Source of the DNA: Ensifer adhaerens
GTDB taxonomy: Bacteria > Pseudomonadota > Alphaproteobacteria > Rhizobiales > Rhizobiaceae
Reading direction: 5' to 3'
NCBI RefSeq assembly: GCF_000697965.2
Contig: NZ_CP015880.1
Coordinates: 930,001 to 994,000, forward strand
DNA length: 64,000 bases
Of the stretch, positions 25,460-35,296 are shown one piece after another; the first letter of the stretch is position 1, and every line of letters starts with the position of its first letter. Made by a program: the position numbers and the translations under genes. The notes below the pieces were generated by a model. The model was not told the DNA's origin. It worked only from the letters and a program-made list of their open reading frames with translations, and did no database searches.

Positions 25460-26353
25460 ATGAGCGGCGACCACCACCATGCAGATGTCACGAGCACGCC
25501 GGTTTCAAGGCTCTGGGCCTCGCTTGGCCTGACCGGCGGCTTCATGCTGGCCGAAGTCGTCGGCGGCATCCTGACCGGCAGCCTGGCGCTGATATCCGAC
25601 GCCATGCACATGCTGACCGACACAGCGGCCCTTGCGATCGCGCTCGTCGCGATCCATGTCGGCCGTCGCCCGTCAGACCTCTTGCGCACCTATGGCTACG
25701 CCCGCTTCGAGATCCTGGCTGCCGCCTTCAACGCGCTGCTCCTGCTCGGTGTCGCCTTCTACATCCTCTATGAGGCCTGGAAGCGGCTGTCCGAGCCGCA
25801 GGAGATCCAGTCCGGCAGCATGCTGGTGATTGCCGTCGTCGGCCTTCTCGTCAATCTCGCCTCGATGCGGCTGCTCACCAGCCACAAGGACGAAAGCCTC
25901 AACGTCAAGGGCGCCTATCTCGAAGTCTGGTCGGACATGCTGGGCTCGCTCGCCGTCATCGTCGGCGCGGTGGTCATCTGGCTGACCGGCTGGCAGTGGG
26001 TGGATTCGCTGCTCGCTGTCGGCATCGGCTTCATGGTCTTTCCGCGCACCTGGGTGCTGCTGAAGGAGTGCGTCAACATCCTGCTCGAAGGCGTGCCGCC
26101 GGGCATGCGCCTCGCCGATGTCCACGCGACGATTGCCGCCGTTCCCGGTGTTGCCTCCGTGCATGACCTGCACCTCTGGGCGATCACCCAGAGCCAGCCG
26201 TCGCTGACCGCCCATGCGGTACTTGCCGACGGTGCCGATGCCGAGACCGTGCGCCGCGCAATCGAGGAGCAGTTGCGCGCGACGTTCGACCTGCACCACA
26301 CGACGCTGCAGATGGAGCGGGAAGATCGCGCGGCAGCGGAACATATCCACTGA
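25460..26353 (+). CDS. Cation diffusion facilitator, CzcD-like
   Basis: 297 residues, six predicted membrane helices, exporting divalent metals (probably Zn2+, Co2+ or Cd2+) in exchange for protons. The His-containing N-terminus MSGDHHHADV is followed by the metal-site residues HMLTDTAALAI (helix II) and EVWSDMLGSLAV (helix V). The latter has Glu where ZitB has His, as in CzcD. The C-terminal cytoplasmic domain shows VHDLHLWAIT. In-frame codons back to 25304 overlap the preceding gene; the ATG at 25460 is the natural start. It follows the oxidoreductase by 32 bp. Confidence 0.92.
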   Translation: MSGDHHHADVTSTPVSRLWASLGLTGGFMLAEVVGGILTGSLALISDAMHMLTDTAALAIALVAIHVGRRPSDLLRTYGYARFEILAAAFNALLLLGVAFYILYEAWKRLSEPQEIQSGSMLVIAVVGLLVNLASMRLLTSHKDESLNVKGAYLEVWSDMLGSLAVIVGAVVIWLTGWQWVDSLLAVGIGFMVFPRTWVLLKECVNILLEGVPPGMRLADVHATIAAVPGVASVHDLHLWAITQSQPSLTAHAVLADGADAETVRRAIEEQLRATFDLHHTTLQMEREDRAAAEHIH

Positions 26354-26396
26354 TGGCTGAAAGGGCGGGATTGCACTCGCCGGAGAAGGAAGTTGC

Positions 26397-26993
26397 ATGA
26401 GCACCCAGCATGACCCACGCGTCAGGATCGTCGGCCGCCGCACGCTGTGGAAGGGCTTTGCGCACCTGGAAGAGGTGACGTTCGAACAGCAGATGTCCGA
26501 TGGCGCGACCGTGACGCTGAAGCGGGAGATCCACGACCATGGCAATGCGGCGACCATCCTGCTCGTCGATGCCAGGCGCCAGAGCGTCATCCTGGTGCGG
26601 CAGCTTCGCGTTCCCGTTCTGCTCCAGGGCGACCCGGCTTATCTGATCGAGGCGGCCGCCGGGCTCCTCGACGGCGACACTCCGGAAGAGGCGATCTGCC
26701 GCGAGGCGCTGGAGGAGACCGGCTACCACGTCCAGGACGTTATCCACCTCTTCGATGTCTATATGAGCCCGGGGGCGCTGACCGAGCGCACGAGCTTCTT
26801 TGTCGGCCACATCGACGCCACCGAAAAACGCGGCGACGGCGGCGGGCTTGCGCATGAGGGCGAGGACATCGAAGTGCTGGAAATCCCCTTCGACGAAGCC
26901 GTCGCAATGATCGCGACCGGAGAGATCTGCGATGCCAAGACGATCATGCTGCTGCAGTGGGCCCAACTCAACCGGCAGCAACTGTTTGCCTAA
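26397..26993 (+). CDS. nudK: NUDIX hydrolase, GDP-mannose pyrophosphatase NudK type
   Basis: 198 residues. The Nudix box is GLLDGDTPEEAICREALEET, complete with the REUxEE core. Flanking segments AYLIEAAAG, FDVYMSPGALTE and EDIEVLEIPFDEAVAMIATGEICDAKT parallel E. coli NudK closely in my memory of its sequence. Expected reaction: hydrolysis of GDP-mannose and similar nucleotide sugars. Lies 43 bp after the CDF gene, same direction, possibly cotranscribed. Confidence 0.9.
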   Translation: MSTQHDPRVRIVGRRTLWKGFAHLEEVTFEQQMSDGATVTLKREIHDHGNAATILLVDARRQSVILVRQLRVPVLLQGDPAYLIEAAAGLLDGDTPEEAICREALEETGYHVQDVIHLFDVYMSPGALTERTSFFVGHIDATEKRGDGGGLAHEGEDIEVLEIPFDEAVAMIATGEICDAKTIMLLQWAQLNRQQLFA

Positions 26994-27096
26994 GGGATTG
27001 TTTTATAAGAGTATAATTTATTACCGATATTTCACTTTTTGATCCGTATCGGGTAAGCTAAAGCGCTGATGTCCTCATTATCGACATGGGCGCTTC
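26994..27096 (+). promoter_or_regulatory. A+T-rich leader and probable promoter of lpiA-acvB
   Basis: A 103-bp gap with a TATAAT at 27012-27017 and an A+T-rich run to 27050, unlike the surroundings. No convincing -35 at the right distance was found, which would fit regulated expression. lpiA is acid-inducible in other rhizobia. Confidence 0.4.
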
Positions 27097-29706
27097 ATGA
27101 CATCCTCCCTACCGGAACGTGCAACCGACGACGAGCAGCAGGCGGAGGGAGGCTGGTTCTCCTTCCTGCGTCGCAATCGCCGTTATCTATCGGCTGCCGG
27201 TACGCTCTTCGTAATCGCACTTTTCGGCTTTGCGATCTTTCACCTGACGTCCGAAGTCCAGTACGACGAGGTCGTCCAGGCATTGGCGGATACCAGTTGG
27301 ATCTCCGTCGCGGCGGCGGTGTTCTTCACCGCATTGAGTTTCCTCGCGCTCACCTTCTATGACGTCAGCGCTCTTGATTACGTCAAGCGAAAGCTGCCCT
27401 ATGCCGACGTGGCGCTGACGGCGGCCTCGGCCTACGCGGTCGGCAATACTGCGGGGTTCGGGGCGCTCAGTGGCGGCGCCATCCGCTACCGCTCCTATTC
27501 GCGCCTCGGCATCGAGCCTGAGAACATCGCCCGCATCATCGCCTTCGTGACGCTCGCCTTCGGGCTCGGGCTGCTGGCGGTGACTTGCCTCAGCCTGCTT
27601 GCCGTCGGCGAGTATGTGGCGCCGATGACCGGGATGGATCCTCTGGTATTGCGCGTAATCGCGGCCGTGATCCTCGGCGGTCTGTTCACAGTGTTCTTTC
27701 TTGCCCGTGACGGGCGCGAGGTCAGCATCGGGCGTCTGACGCTTCGGCTCCCGGATTCGCGCACCGTTTCGCGCCAGTTCCTGGTGACGGCGCTCGATCT
27801 CGCCGCCTCGGCGACCGTTCTCTATGTTCTTCTACCCGCCGGCACGATCGGCTGGCCGGCCTTCCTTGCGGTCTATTCGCTGGCCGTCGGCGTTGGCGTC
27901 TTGAGCCATGTGCCGGCCGGTCTTGGCGTCTTCGAGACGATCATCATCGCGACGCTCGGCCACAATGCCGATGTCGACACCATTCTTGGCGCGCTGGTGC
28001 TCTACCGCGTGATCTATCACGTTCTGCCGCTCGTGATCGCGATCGCCGTCGTCATCGGCATCGAACTCCGCCAGCTGTCCGGTCATCCGGTTGCCTCCAG
28101 CGTGCGGCGCATCGGCGGCCGCATGACGCCGCTGCTTTTGGCAACGCTCGGCATCGTGCTGGCGATCATGCTGGTTCTTTCCAGCGTGACCCCGACGCCC
28201 GACGAGAACCTGGCATTCCTCGAAGGACTGCTGCCCTTGCCGATCGTTGAGGGCGCACACTTCCTCGCCAGCCTGCTCGGCCTTGCCCTCGTGGTCGTCT
28301 CGCGCGGACTGGCGCTGAGGCTTGACGGCGCCTGGTGGGCCTCGATCGTGATCGGGATCGCCGCGCTGCTGCTGTCGCTGATCAAGGCGATCGCCGTGGT
28401 GGAAGCGGGCATGCTGGCCTTCTTCCTGGTGGGGCTCATCGTCAGCCGCCGCCTGTTCGTGCGGCCGGCCTCGCTGTTCGGGCAGGCGCTGACGGTGCCG
28501 TGGCTGACGGCGCTCGGGGTCATCTGCCTGGGCGCGCTGGTCGTGCTGCTCTTCGTCTATCGCGATGTCGAATACAGCCATGAGCTCTGGTGGCAGTTCG
28601 AATTCTCCGCCGAAGCCCCCCGCGGCCTGCGCGCGCTTCTCGGCGTAACGATCGGCGCGAGCATGCTTGCGATCTGGAGCCTGATGCGCCCGGCAACCGG
28701 AGCCGCCGAGCCTGCCTCCGACGACGCGATGGAGCGGGCGCTCTCGATCGTCGAGGCGCAGGACATGTCCGATGCCAATCTGGTGCGCATGGGCGACAAG
28801 AGCCTGTTGTTTTCCGCCGACGGCCGAGCCTTCATCATGTATGGCCAGCGTGCTCGTTCCTGGATCGCGCTTTTCGATCCCGTCGGCCCGATCGATGCCT
28901 GGCCGGAGCTGATCTGGCACTTCATCGAAAAGGCGCGCGCGGCCGGCTGCCGGGCGGTTTTCTACCAGGTCTCGCCCCTGGGGCTTGCATACTATGCCGA
29001 TGCCGGGCTGCGCGCCTTCCGGCTCGGCGAACTCGCGCGCGTCGACCTCGCCCGCTTCGAGCTGAAGGGGGGCAAATGGGCGAACCTGCGCCAGCAGGTG
29101 AGCCGCGCCCAGCGCGACGGGCTCGAGTTCCGTGTCGTAGCGCCCGAAAACGTTCCGGACGTCATGCCTGACCTGACCGCGGTCTCCGATGCCTGGCTCG
29201 CGCATCACAATGCCAAGGAGAAAGGCTTCTCGCTCGGTGCCTTCGATCCCGAGTATCTTCGCGAGCAGCCGGTGGCGATCCTCACCTGTGGTGGGCGTAC
29301 GGTCGCATTTGCCAATATTCTGGTGACGGCGACCAAGGAGGAGGGGACCGTTGACCTCATGCGCTTTTCGCCGGATGCGCCGAAGGGCGCGATGGATTTT
29401 CTCTTCGCCCAGGTGATGGAGTATCTGAAGGCCGAGGGGTACCGTACCTTCAACCTTGGCATGGCGCCCCTGTCGGGCATGTCCACGCGCCAGATCGCGC
29501 CGGTCTGGGACCGGGCCGGGCGCACCTTCTTCGAACACGGCGAACGTTTCTACAACTTCAAGGGCTTGCGCGCCTTCAAGTCGAAGTTTCATCCGCAGTG
29601 GCAACCGCGCTATCTTGTCGCCAGTGGCGGCATCAATCCGATCCTCGCCCTGATGGATGCGACATTCCTGATCGGCGGCGGTCTCAAGGGAGTGGTGAAG
29701 AAATGA
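27097..29706 (+). CDS. lpiA: Lysyl-phosphatidylglycerol synthase/flippase (MprF, LpiA)
   Basis: 869 residues. The N-terminal two-thirds holds about fourteen membrane helices (flippase domain, with SYAVGNTAGFGALSGGAIRYR-like loop near residue 115). The C-terminal third (about 540-850) is the soluble DUF2156 synthase domain that transfers lysine from Lys-tRNA to phosphatidylglycerol, with RMGDKSLLFSADGRAFIMY, KGGKWANLRQQVSRAQRDG and FNLGMAPLSGM. In Rhizobium tropici and Sinorhizobium medicae this gene is acid-induced and lowers surface negative charge. The next gene, acvB, overlaps it by four bases, as in those species. Confidence 0.96.
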   Translation: MTSSLPERATDDEQQAEGGWFSFLRRNRRYLSAAGTLFVIALFGFAIFHLTSEVQYDEVVQALADTSWISVAAAVFFTALSFLALTFYDVSALDYVKRKLPYADVALTAASAYAVGNTAGFGALSGGAIRYRSYSRLGIEPENIARIIAFVTLAFGLGLLAVTCLSLLAVGEYVAPMTGMDPLVLRVIAAVILGGLFTVFFLARDGREVSIGRLTLRLPDSRTVSRQFLVTALDLAASATVLYVLLPAGTIGWPAFLAVYSLAVGVGVLSHVPAGLGVFETIIIATLGHNADVDTILGALVLYRVIYHVLPLVIAIAVVIGIELRQLSGHPVASSVRRIGGRMTPLLLATLGIVLAIMLVLSSVTPTPDENLAFLEGLLPLPIVEGAHFLASLLGLALVVVSRGLALRLDGAWWASIVIGIAALLLSLIKAIAVVEAGMLAFFLVGLIVSRRLFVRPASLFGQALTVPWLTALGVICLGALVVLLFVYRDVEYSHELWWQFEFSAEAPRGLRALLGVTIGASMLAIWSLMRPATGAAEPASDDAMERALSIVEAQDMSDANLVRMGDKSLLFSADGRAFIMYGQRARSWIALFDPVGPIDAWPELIWHFIEKARAAGCRAVFYQVSPLGLAYYADAGLRAFRLGELARVDLARFELKGGKWANLRQQVSRAQRDGLEFRVVAPENVPDVMPDLTAVSDAWLAHHNAKEKGFSLGAFDPEYLREQPVAILTCGGRTVAFANILVTATKEEGTVDLMRFSPDAPKGAMDFLFAQVMEYLKAEGYRTFNLGMAPLSGMSTRQIAPVWDRAGRTFFEHGERFYNFKGLRAFKSKFHPQWQPRYLVASGGINPILALMDATFLIGGGLKGVVKK

Positions 29707-31088
29707 TCCCTGTCGCGAACGCCTGGAAATGCCTGACTTCGGCGGCGCTGCTGCTCTCCGCATCGATGTTCCCCGCTCTCGCGGAAGACGCGCCGAAGAG
29801 CTACGATACCGGGATGATCCCGTCGCCGCGCATCATGCTGCCGAAGGAAAAGGCGGCCGCACTTGTTGTGCTGCTGTCGGACGCCGCCGGCTGGACGGAC
29901 AAGGAGCAGGCGATCGCCGACACGCTCACCGATGACAAGACAGTCGTTGTCGGCATCGACCTCAAGGCCTATCTCGCTTCGCTCGCCAAGGATGATGGCG
30001 ACTGCATCTACATGGTCTCCGACATCGAATCGCTGAGCCAGCAGGTGCAGCGTGCCGTCGGCACCGACGCTTACCAATTGCCCGTCGTCGCAGGCGTCGG
30101 TGCCGGTGGTGCGCTGGCACTCGCCATCGCTGCCCAGACACCGCCTGCCACCATCGGCCAAACACTTGCGATTGATCCGGAAGAGGGGATCGCGCTTGAA
30201 AAGCAACTCTGCACCCCGGCCGAAAAGGTGAAGAAGGGCGACCGCATGGTCTATGGCCTGACCGACGGGGCATTGCCGGATCCGGTTTCCGTCGTCTTTT
30301 CACCCGCGGCATCGGCCGACGGGCGCTCCCATGTGGCGGCATTGATCGCCAAGCATCCGGACGTCGAGCAAGAGGACAGTGACGACGACGCCTATACGAC
30401 GCTGTCCGATCACCTCACCGATATCATCGACAGCGAGCGCGACGCCGGCAATCCGTTCGGCTTGCCCCTGACCATCCTTGACGCAAAGCCGACCCGTGAC
30501 ACGATGGCGGTGATCTATTCAGGCGACGGTGGCTGGCGCGACATCGACAAGGAAGTCGGCGACGTGCTGCAGCAGCAGGGCGTACCGGTCGTCGGCTTCG
30601 ATTCCCTGCACTACTTCTGGTCCGAGCGCGATCCGCAGGTGACGGCGGACGACCTTGCCAAGGTGATGAGCTACTACCGCAAGCACTGGAACGTGCGAAA
30701 TGTGCTCCTCATCGGCTATTCCTTCGGTGCAGACGTCCTGCCGCGAACCTTCAACCTGCTGCCGGCCGGCGAAAAGGCCCATGTTCGCCAGGTGACCTTG
30801 ATGGCCCTCTCGCACATGGTCGATTACAAGGTCTCTGTGCTGGGTTGGCTAGGGGCTTCTGGCGACGGCAAGGGTGGTGATCCGCTCGACGATATCAAGC
30901 GCATCGACCCGGCGTTGGTGCAATGCATCTACGGCACCGACGAAGAGGATGATGCCTGCCCGCAACTGAAGGGCACCGGCGTCGACGTCATCGGCATCGA
31001 CGGCGGCCACCACTTCGACGAGGATTATCCGGCGCTGACACGGCGCGTGCTCGACGCCCTCGATCGCCGGCTGGCTTCGGCGAAGTGA
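29703..31088 (+). CDS. acvB: Periplasmic lysyl-phosphatidylglycerol hydrolase AcvB/AtvA
   Basis: 461 residues with a signal peptide (ending FPALAE). The C-terminal half is the VirJ-type alpha/beta hydrolase: AVIYSGDGGWRDIDKEVG, nucleophile elbow IGYSFGADVLPR and catalytic-His region DGGHHFDEDYP. AcvB of Agrobacterium hydrolyses lysyl-phosphatidylglycerol and supports virulence; atvA of rhizobia is needed for acid tolerance. The ATG overlaps the lpiA stop (ATGA), so synthesis and breakdown of the same lipid are coupled in one operon. Confidence 0.95.
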   Translation: MIPVANAWKCLTSAALLLSASMFPALAEDAPKSYDTGMIPSPRIMLPKEKAAALVVLLSDAAGWTDKEQAIADTLTDDKTVVVGIDLKAYLASLAKDDGDCIYMVSDIESLSQQVQRAVGTDAYQLPVVAGVGAGGALALAIAAQTPPATIGQTLAIDPEEGIALEKQLCTPAEKVKKGDRMVYGLTDGALPDPVSVVFSPAASADGRSHVAALIAKHPDVEQEDSDDDAYTTLSDHLTDIIDSERDAGNPFGLPLTILDAKPTRDTMAVIYSGDGGWRDIDKEVGDVLQQQGVPVVGFDSLHYFWSERDPQVTADDLAKVMSYYRKHWNVRNVLLIGYSFGADVLPRTFNLLPAGEKAHVRQVTLMALSHMVDYKVSVLGWLGASGDGKGGDPLDDIKRIDPALVQCIYGTDEEDDACPQLKGTGVDVIGIDGGHHFDEDYPALTRRVLDALDRRLASAK

Positions 31089-31115
31089 ACGGTCGGTGTG
31101 TGGGGGCGTGAGGCT

Positions 31116-31162
31116 TACCCCCCTCTGCCCCGCCGGGGATCTCCCCCCACAAAGGGGAGATC
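31116..31162 (+). repeat. Rhizobial intergenic palindromic repeat, copy 1
   Basis: Begins TACCCCCCTCTGCCCCGCCG and ends GGGGAGATC; contains its own small hairpin (GATCTCCCC / GGGGAGATC). The pattern is familiar from rhizobial intergenic regions. Confidence 0.75.
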
Positions 31163-31297
31163 GGCTAGACGCGCCCACCCGCTACAACTGAACGAGATTG
31201 CCCGCCGGCTCGATGTTGACGATGGGGGTATCCTTCTGCGCCAGATAGAGTTGCCACCGGCGAACGGGCAATGACCGCCGAGCGGTCGCCATCTGCT

Positions 31298-31343
31298 GAT
31301 CTCCCCCCTTGCGGGGGAGATGCCGGGCAGGGCAGAGGGGGTA
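31298..31343 (-). repeat. Rhizobial intergenic palindromic repeat, copy 2 (inverted)
   Basis: The reverse complement begins TACCCCCTCTGCCCTGCCCG and ends GGGGGGAGATC; about 85 percent identical to copy 1. Together they form the ends of a roughly 230-bp element. Confidence 0.75.
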
Positions 31344-31399
31344 TTCTGGCGTTAACCGCGTGTGATGCGCTGTGGTCGGGACAAAGCAACCCGGCGTGA

Positions 31400-32068
31400 T
31401 TACGCAGCCGGCGAAATCAGCGTACCCGTCGCCTCGCCAAGGCTCTTGCTCACAGCGCGACCGCCTTCCATGCGTATCTTGCCCTCGGCCATCAGCCGAA
31501 GCGCCATCGGATAGGTGCGGTGCTCGACGGTCAGCACTCGGGCAGCAAGGCTGTCGGACGTGTCGCCGGGCACGACTGGAACCACCGCCTGCGCCAGGAT
31601 CGGGCCTTCGTCCATGCCTTCGGTGACGAAGTGCACGGTGCAACCGGCGACCTTCATGCCGGCGTCGATAGCCCGCTGATGGGTGTGCAGGCCGGGGAAA
31701 AGCGGCAGCAAGGACGGATGGATGTTGAGGATACGTCCCTCGTGGCGCTGGATGAACGTCGCCGACAGCAGACGCATATAGCCGGCGAGGCAGATGATGT
31801 CCGGCGACAGCCGGTCGAGCTCGGCAAGGATTGCCGCTTCGTGGGCGTCCTTGCTGTCGTAGTCCTTGCGCAGGAAAGCGCGCGTGGGGATGCCAAGCGC
31901 CTCGGCTTTGGCGAGGCCGCCGGCATCCGCCTTGTCGGCGATGACGGCGACGATCTCGGCCGGGAAATCCGGCTCGGCCGTTGCCTTTGCGAGCGCCAGC
32001 ATGTTGGAGCCGCCACCAGAGATGAAGACGACGACCCGCTTCTTGCCCGTCGAGACTTCCGTCGTCAT
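31400..32068 (-). CDS. purN: Phosphoribosylglycinamide formyltransferase
   Basis: 222 residues. Third step of purine synthesis: formyl transfer from 10-formyl-THF to [20 protein letters not shown] at the N-terminus, and the catalytic region [20 protein letters not shown] with the Asn-His pair, then [17 protein letters not shown] with the catalytic Asp. The start overlaps the purM stop by four bases, giving the coupled purM-purN operon seen in many proteobacteria. Confidence 0.97.
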   Translation of the reverse strand: MTTEVSTGKKRVVVFISGGGSNMLALAKATAEPDFPAEIVAVIADKADAGGLAKAEALGIPTRAFLRKDYDSKDAHEAAILAELDRLSPDIICLAGYMRLLSATFIQRHEGRILNIHPSLLPLFPGLHTHQRAIDAGMKVAGCTVHFVTEGMDEGPILAQAVVPVVPGDTSDSLAARVLTVEHRTYPMALRLMAEGKIRMEGGRAVSKSLGEATGTLISPAA

Positions 32069-33135
32069 AGGGCCAGGTTGCCCTTGTAGATCGTGCCGGC
32101 TGCACCTTCGTCGCGGGCGACCATGCGGCCCAGCGTAAAGACGGTTTCGCCTTCGCCGGTGAGCACGGCGGAAACCTCTGCGGCCTTGTCGGCCGGAACG
32201 ACGGCGATCATGCCGACGCCGCAGTTGAAGGTGCGCAACATTTCATTGGCGGCAACGCCGCCGGTCTGGGCGAGCCACGAGAACACCTTCGGCGCCTTGA
32301 TCGCGTCGAGGTCGATCTCGGCAGCGAGGTGCTTTGGCAGCACGCGCGGAATGTTCTCAGGGAAACCGCCGCCGGTGATGTGGGCGAGCGCCTTGATCGA
32401 ACCGGTCTCGCGGATCGCCTTCAGGAGCGGCTTCACATAGATGCGCGTCGGCGTCATCAGGAGATCGGCAAGCGTACCTTCGCCGAACGGAGCAGGAGCA
32501 TCCCAGGCAAGGCCCGAGAGCGTGACGATCTTGCGCACCAGCGAATAGCCGTTGGAATGCACGCCGGAGGAGGCGAGGCCGAGGATGACGTCGCCTTCGG
32601 AGATGTCACCGGCCGGCAGCAACTGACCGCGTTCGGCAGCGCCGACGGCAAAGCCCGCGAGATCGTAGTCGCCGCCCGAATACATGCCGGGCATTTCGGC
32701 GGTCTCGCCGCCGATCAGCGCGCAACCGGATTCGCGGCAGCCTGCAGCGATGCCGGCGACGATCGCGGCACCCTGGTCCGGGTCAAGCTTTCCGGTCGCG
32801 AAATAGTCGAGGAAGAAGAGCGGTTCGGCGCCCTGGACGACGAGGTCGTTGACGCACATGGCGACGAGGTCGATGCCGACGGTGTCGTGCTTGTTGGCGT
32901 CGATGGCGATCTTCAGCTTGGTGCCGACGCCGTCGTTGGCGGCCACCAGAACCGGGTCGGTGAAGCCCGCGGCCTTGAGATCGAAGAGACCGCCGAAGCC
33001 GCCGATTTCGCCGTCGGCGCCGGGCCGCCGGGTCGAGCGCACATGCGGCTTGATCTTCTCGACCATCAGGTTCCCGGCGTCGATATCAACGCCCGCGTCG
33101 CTATAGGTGAGACCGTTCTTTCCCGACTGGCTCAT
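32065..33135 (-). CDS. purM: Phosphoribosylformylglycinamidine cyclo-ligase (AIR synthetase)
   Basis: 356 residues. ATP-dependent closure of the imidazole ring in purine synthesis. Starts [30 protein letters not shown], the [11 protein letters not shown] signature and [14 protein letters not shown] are present. ATG 33135 has TTGGAGAA before it; upstream in-frame codons to 33327 form an unlikely leader. First gene of the purMN unit, divergent from the PerM-type permease. Confidence 0.97.
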   Translation of the reverse strand: MSQSGKNGLTYSDAGVDIDAGNLMVEKIKPHVRSTRRPGADGEIGGFGGLFDLKAAGFTDPVLVAANDGVGTKLKIAIDANKHDTVGIDLVAMCVNDLVVQGAEPLFFLDYFATGKLDPDQGAAIVAGIAAGCRESGCALIGGETAEMPGMYSGGDYDLAGFAVGAAERGQLLPAGDISEGDVILGLASSGVHSNGYSLVRKIVTLSGLAWDAPAPFGEGTLADLLMTPTRIYVKPLLKAIRETGSIKALAHITGGGFPENIPRVLPKHLAAEIDLDAIKAPKVFSWLAQTGGVAANEMLRTFNCGVGMIAVVPADKAAEVSAVLTGEGETVFTLGRMVARDEGAAGTIYKGNLAL

Positions 33136-33394
33136 GCTCGTTCTCCAAGGCTCGTCGTGCGACAGGTATTTTGCGGATGCGATTGGCACGGCAGGCAAGG
33201 GAGTGCAAGCCGAGAGCACGCCTTGGCGGCGTTTTTTCACCATTTTGCCCATATCCCACGGCGCAAGCCAGTCAGCTTGGCTATAAACTGGATGACTGCA
33301 CCGGTCGGACTTGACCGTTACGCGCACCGCCCCCTATCTCCTTGACAGGGTTGTGATACGCAACAGTGGCGAGCGGCGCCTCACGAGGAGTGTC

Positions 33395-34516
33395 ATGGAT
33401 ATCAAGGTCAGCGGTTCCGGATTGCAGCGCCAGGTCATTTTCTGGCTACTGGTGCTTGCCGCCTTCATTGCCTTCCTCATGGTTTTCAGCTCGATCCTGC
33501 TGCCGTTCCTGGCCGGCATGGCGCTTGCCTATTTCCTCGACCCGGTCGCCGACCGCCTGGAGCGGTTCGGCTTGAGCCGGTTGATGGCGACGGTCGTGAT
33601 CCTGATCGGCTTCGTCGTCGTCTTCGTGCTGGCCCTCATGGTCATCATTCCTGTCGTCGTCAGCCAGGCGGCCGATTTCATTGCGAACATCCCCGGCTAT
33701 GCCGCCAAGCTGCAGGTGCTCGTCAACGAAGCGCAGACGCGGCTGATTCCCGATTGGCTCGCGAGCCAGATGCCGTCGCTGAAGCAAAGCTCCGGCAAAC
33801 TGCTCGAACAGGGTGCTGCCTTCCTCGGCACGCTCTTCCAGCAGATCTGGAACTCCGGCGTGGCGTTGCTCGACGTCATCTCGCTGCTGGTCGTCACCCC
33901 TGTCGTCGCCTTCTATATCCTGCTCGACTGGGACCGGATGGTCGAGAAGGTCGATAGCTGGGTTCCGCGCGACTACGTCTCGGATGTGCGCCAGATCGCC
34001 CGCGACATGAACGCGACGATCGCCGGATTTGTGCGCGGGCAGGGCTCGCTCTGCCTCATTCTTGGTCTTTATTACGGGATCGGCCTGTCGCTGGTCGGTC
34101 TCAATTTCGGTCTGCTGATCGGTCTCTTCGCCGGCATGATCAGTTTCATTCCCTATGTCGGATCCATGGTCGGCCTGGTGCTCGCCGTTGGCGTCGCGCT
34201 GGTCCAGTTCTGGCCGGACTATCTGTGGATCGGCCTCGTGCTTGCCGTCTTCTTCAGCGGGCAGTTCATGGAGGGCAATATCCTCCAGCCGAAGCTGGTG
34301 GGCAAAAGCGTCGGCCTGCATCCGGTCTGGCTGATGTTTGCGCTGCTTGCCTTCGGTGCACTGTTCGGTTTCGTCGGTCTTCTGGTCGCGGTGCCCGCAG
34401 CAGCCGCCATCGGCGTGCTTGTCCGCTTCGGCATCCAGCGCTACCTTGATAGCGACCTCTATCACGGGCACGGCAAGGCCGTGGAAAAGAAGGCGAAGAG
34501 CGACAAGGCCGCCTGA
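33395..34516 (+). CDS. AI-2E/PerM family membrane protein
   Basis: 373 residues, about eight hydrophobic helices of the AI-2E transporter (PerM, UPF0118) family. Conserved stretches include SSILLPFLAGMALAYFLDPV near the start, FVRGQGSLCLILGLYYGIGL and the GQFMEGNILQPKLVGKSVGL block typical of the family. ATG 33395 has AGGAG five bases upstream. It is followed after 26 bases by hdaA, an arrangement I recall from other alphaproteobacteria. Transport substrate unknown. Confidence 0.9.
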   Translation: MDIKVSGSGLQRQVIFWLLVLAAFIAFLMVFSSILLPFLAGMALAYFLDPVADRLERFGLSRLMATVVILIGFVVVFVLALMVIIPVVVSQAADFIANIPGYAAKLQVLVNEAQTRLIPDWLASQMPSLKQSSGKLLEQGAAFLGTLFQQIWNSGVALLDVISLLVVTPVVAFYILLDWDRMVEKVDSWVPRDYVSDVRQIARDMNATIAGFVRGQGSLCLILGLYYGIGLSLVGLNFGLLIGLFAGMISFIPYVGSMVGLVLAVGVALVQFWPDYLWIGLVLAVFFSGQFMEGNILQPKLVGKSVGLHPVWLMFALLAFGALFGFVGLLVAVPAAAAIGVLVRFGIQRYLDSDLYHGHGKAVEKKAKSDKAA

Positions 34517-34542
34517 TTTCCGACGATTGTCCCGAGTACAGC

Positions 34543-35232
34543 ATGACAAAACGCCCATTCGAACAAATCCCCCTGGCTTTCGGCCACGACCCGGCGACGG
34601 GTCGTGAGGACCTGCTCGTCTCCGACAGGCTGAGCGCGGCCATCGCCATCGTCGACCACTGGCCGGACTGGCCGGCGCCCGTGGTCATCATCGCCGGCCC
34701 GGTCGGCTCGGGAAAATCGCATCTCGCCAGCATCTGGAAGGAGCGGGCAGGAGCGGAAGTGATCCACCCGCTCGCCGGCTCCGATGCCGCGTTGATCGCG
34801 GCCGAAAGACCTGTTCTCTTCGAGGATGCCGACCGCAGCGGCTTCGACGACACGACGCTTTTCCACGTCATCAACAATGTGCGCCAGCACGGCACCAGCC
34901 TGCTGATGACGACGCGGCTCTGGCCGATGTCCTGGCCGGTGACGCTGCCGGATCTGCGCTCGCGCCTGAAGGCGGCGACCGTGGTCGAGATCGGTGAGCC
35001 GGACGACGAATTGCTGACGCAGGTGCTGATCAAGCTCTTTGCCGATCGCCAGCTTTTCGTCGACGAGCGGCTGGTGGGCTACATCGTCCAGCGCATGGAG
35101 CGCTCGCTGGAGGCAGCGCAGACGATCGTCGAGCGCATCGACCATCTGGCGCTGGCCCGCGGCACGAAGCTTTCACGCGCGCTCGCTTCCGAAGTTCTCG
35201 AAGAACTGGGAAATCAGCGTCGGTCCGATTGA
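34543..35232 (+). CDS. hdaA: DnaA regulatory inactivator HdaA
   Basis: 229-residue DnaA-related AAA+ protein. The N-terminal clamp-binding motif QIPLAF (residues 8-13) fits binding to the beta sliding clamp; Walker A is GPVGSGKS and Walker B-like VLFEDADR. There is no DNA-binding domain IV. In Caulobacter HdaA promotes DnaA-ATP hydrolysis and limits replication initiation. Followed closely by ppk and ppx, so DNA replication control and polyphosphate metabolism may share a transcript. Confidence 0.92.
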   Translation: MTKRPFEQIPLAFGHDPATGREDLLVSDRLSAAIAIVDHWPDWPAPVVIIAGPVGSGKSHLASIWKERAGAEVIHPLAGSDAALIAAERPVLFEDADRSGFDDTTLFHVINNVRQHGTSLLMTTRLWPMSWPVTLPDLRSRLKAATVVEIGEPDDELLTQVLIKLFADRQLFVDERLVGYIVQRMERSLEAAQTIVERIDHLALARGTKLSRALASEVLEELGNQRRSD

Positions 35233-35296
35233 CTGTCACAGAACCGTCGTCAAACTGAGATAGCCGGTGCAGCCGGAGCAATGGGATCTGAAAAGC

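Larger units (their letters stand above)
31089..31399. other. Intergenic region holding an inverted-repeat element
   Basis: About 310 bases between convergent acvB and purN. Two inverted copies of a roughly 46-base repeat occupy much of it, with about 135 bases between them. Part of the spacer, read on the minus strand (31182-31260), looks protein-like (TPIVNIEPAGNLVQL before a stop), as if it were the tail of a lost gene. Confidence 0.6.
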
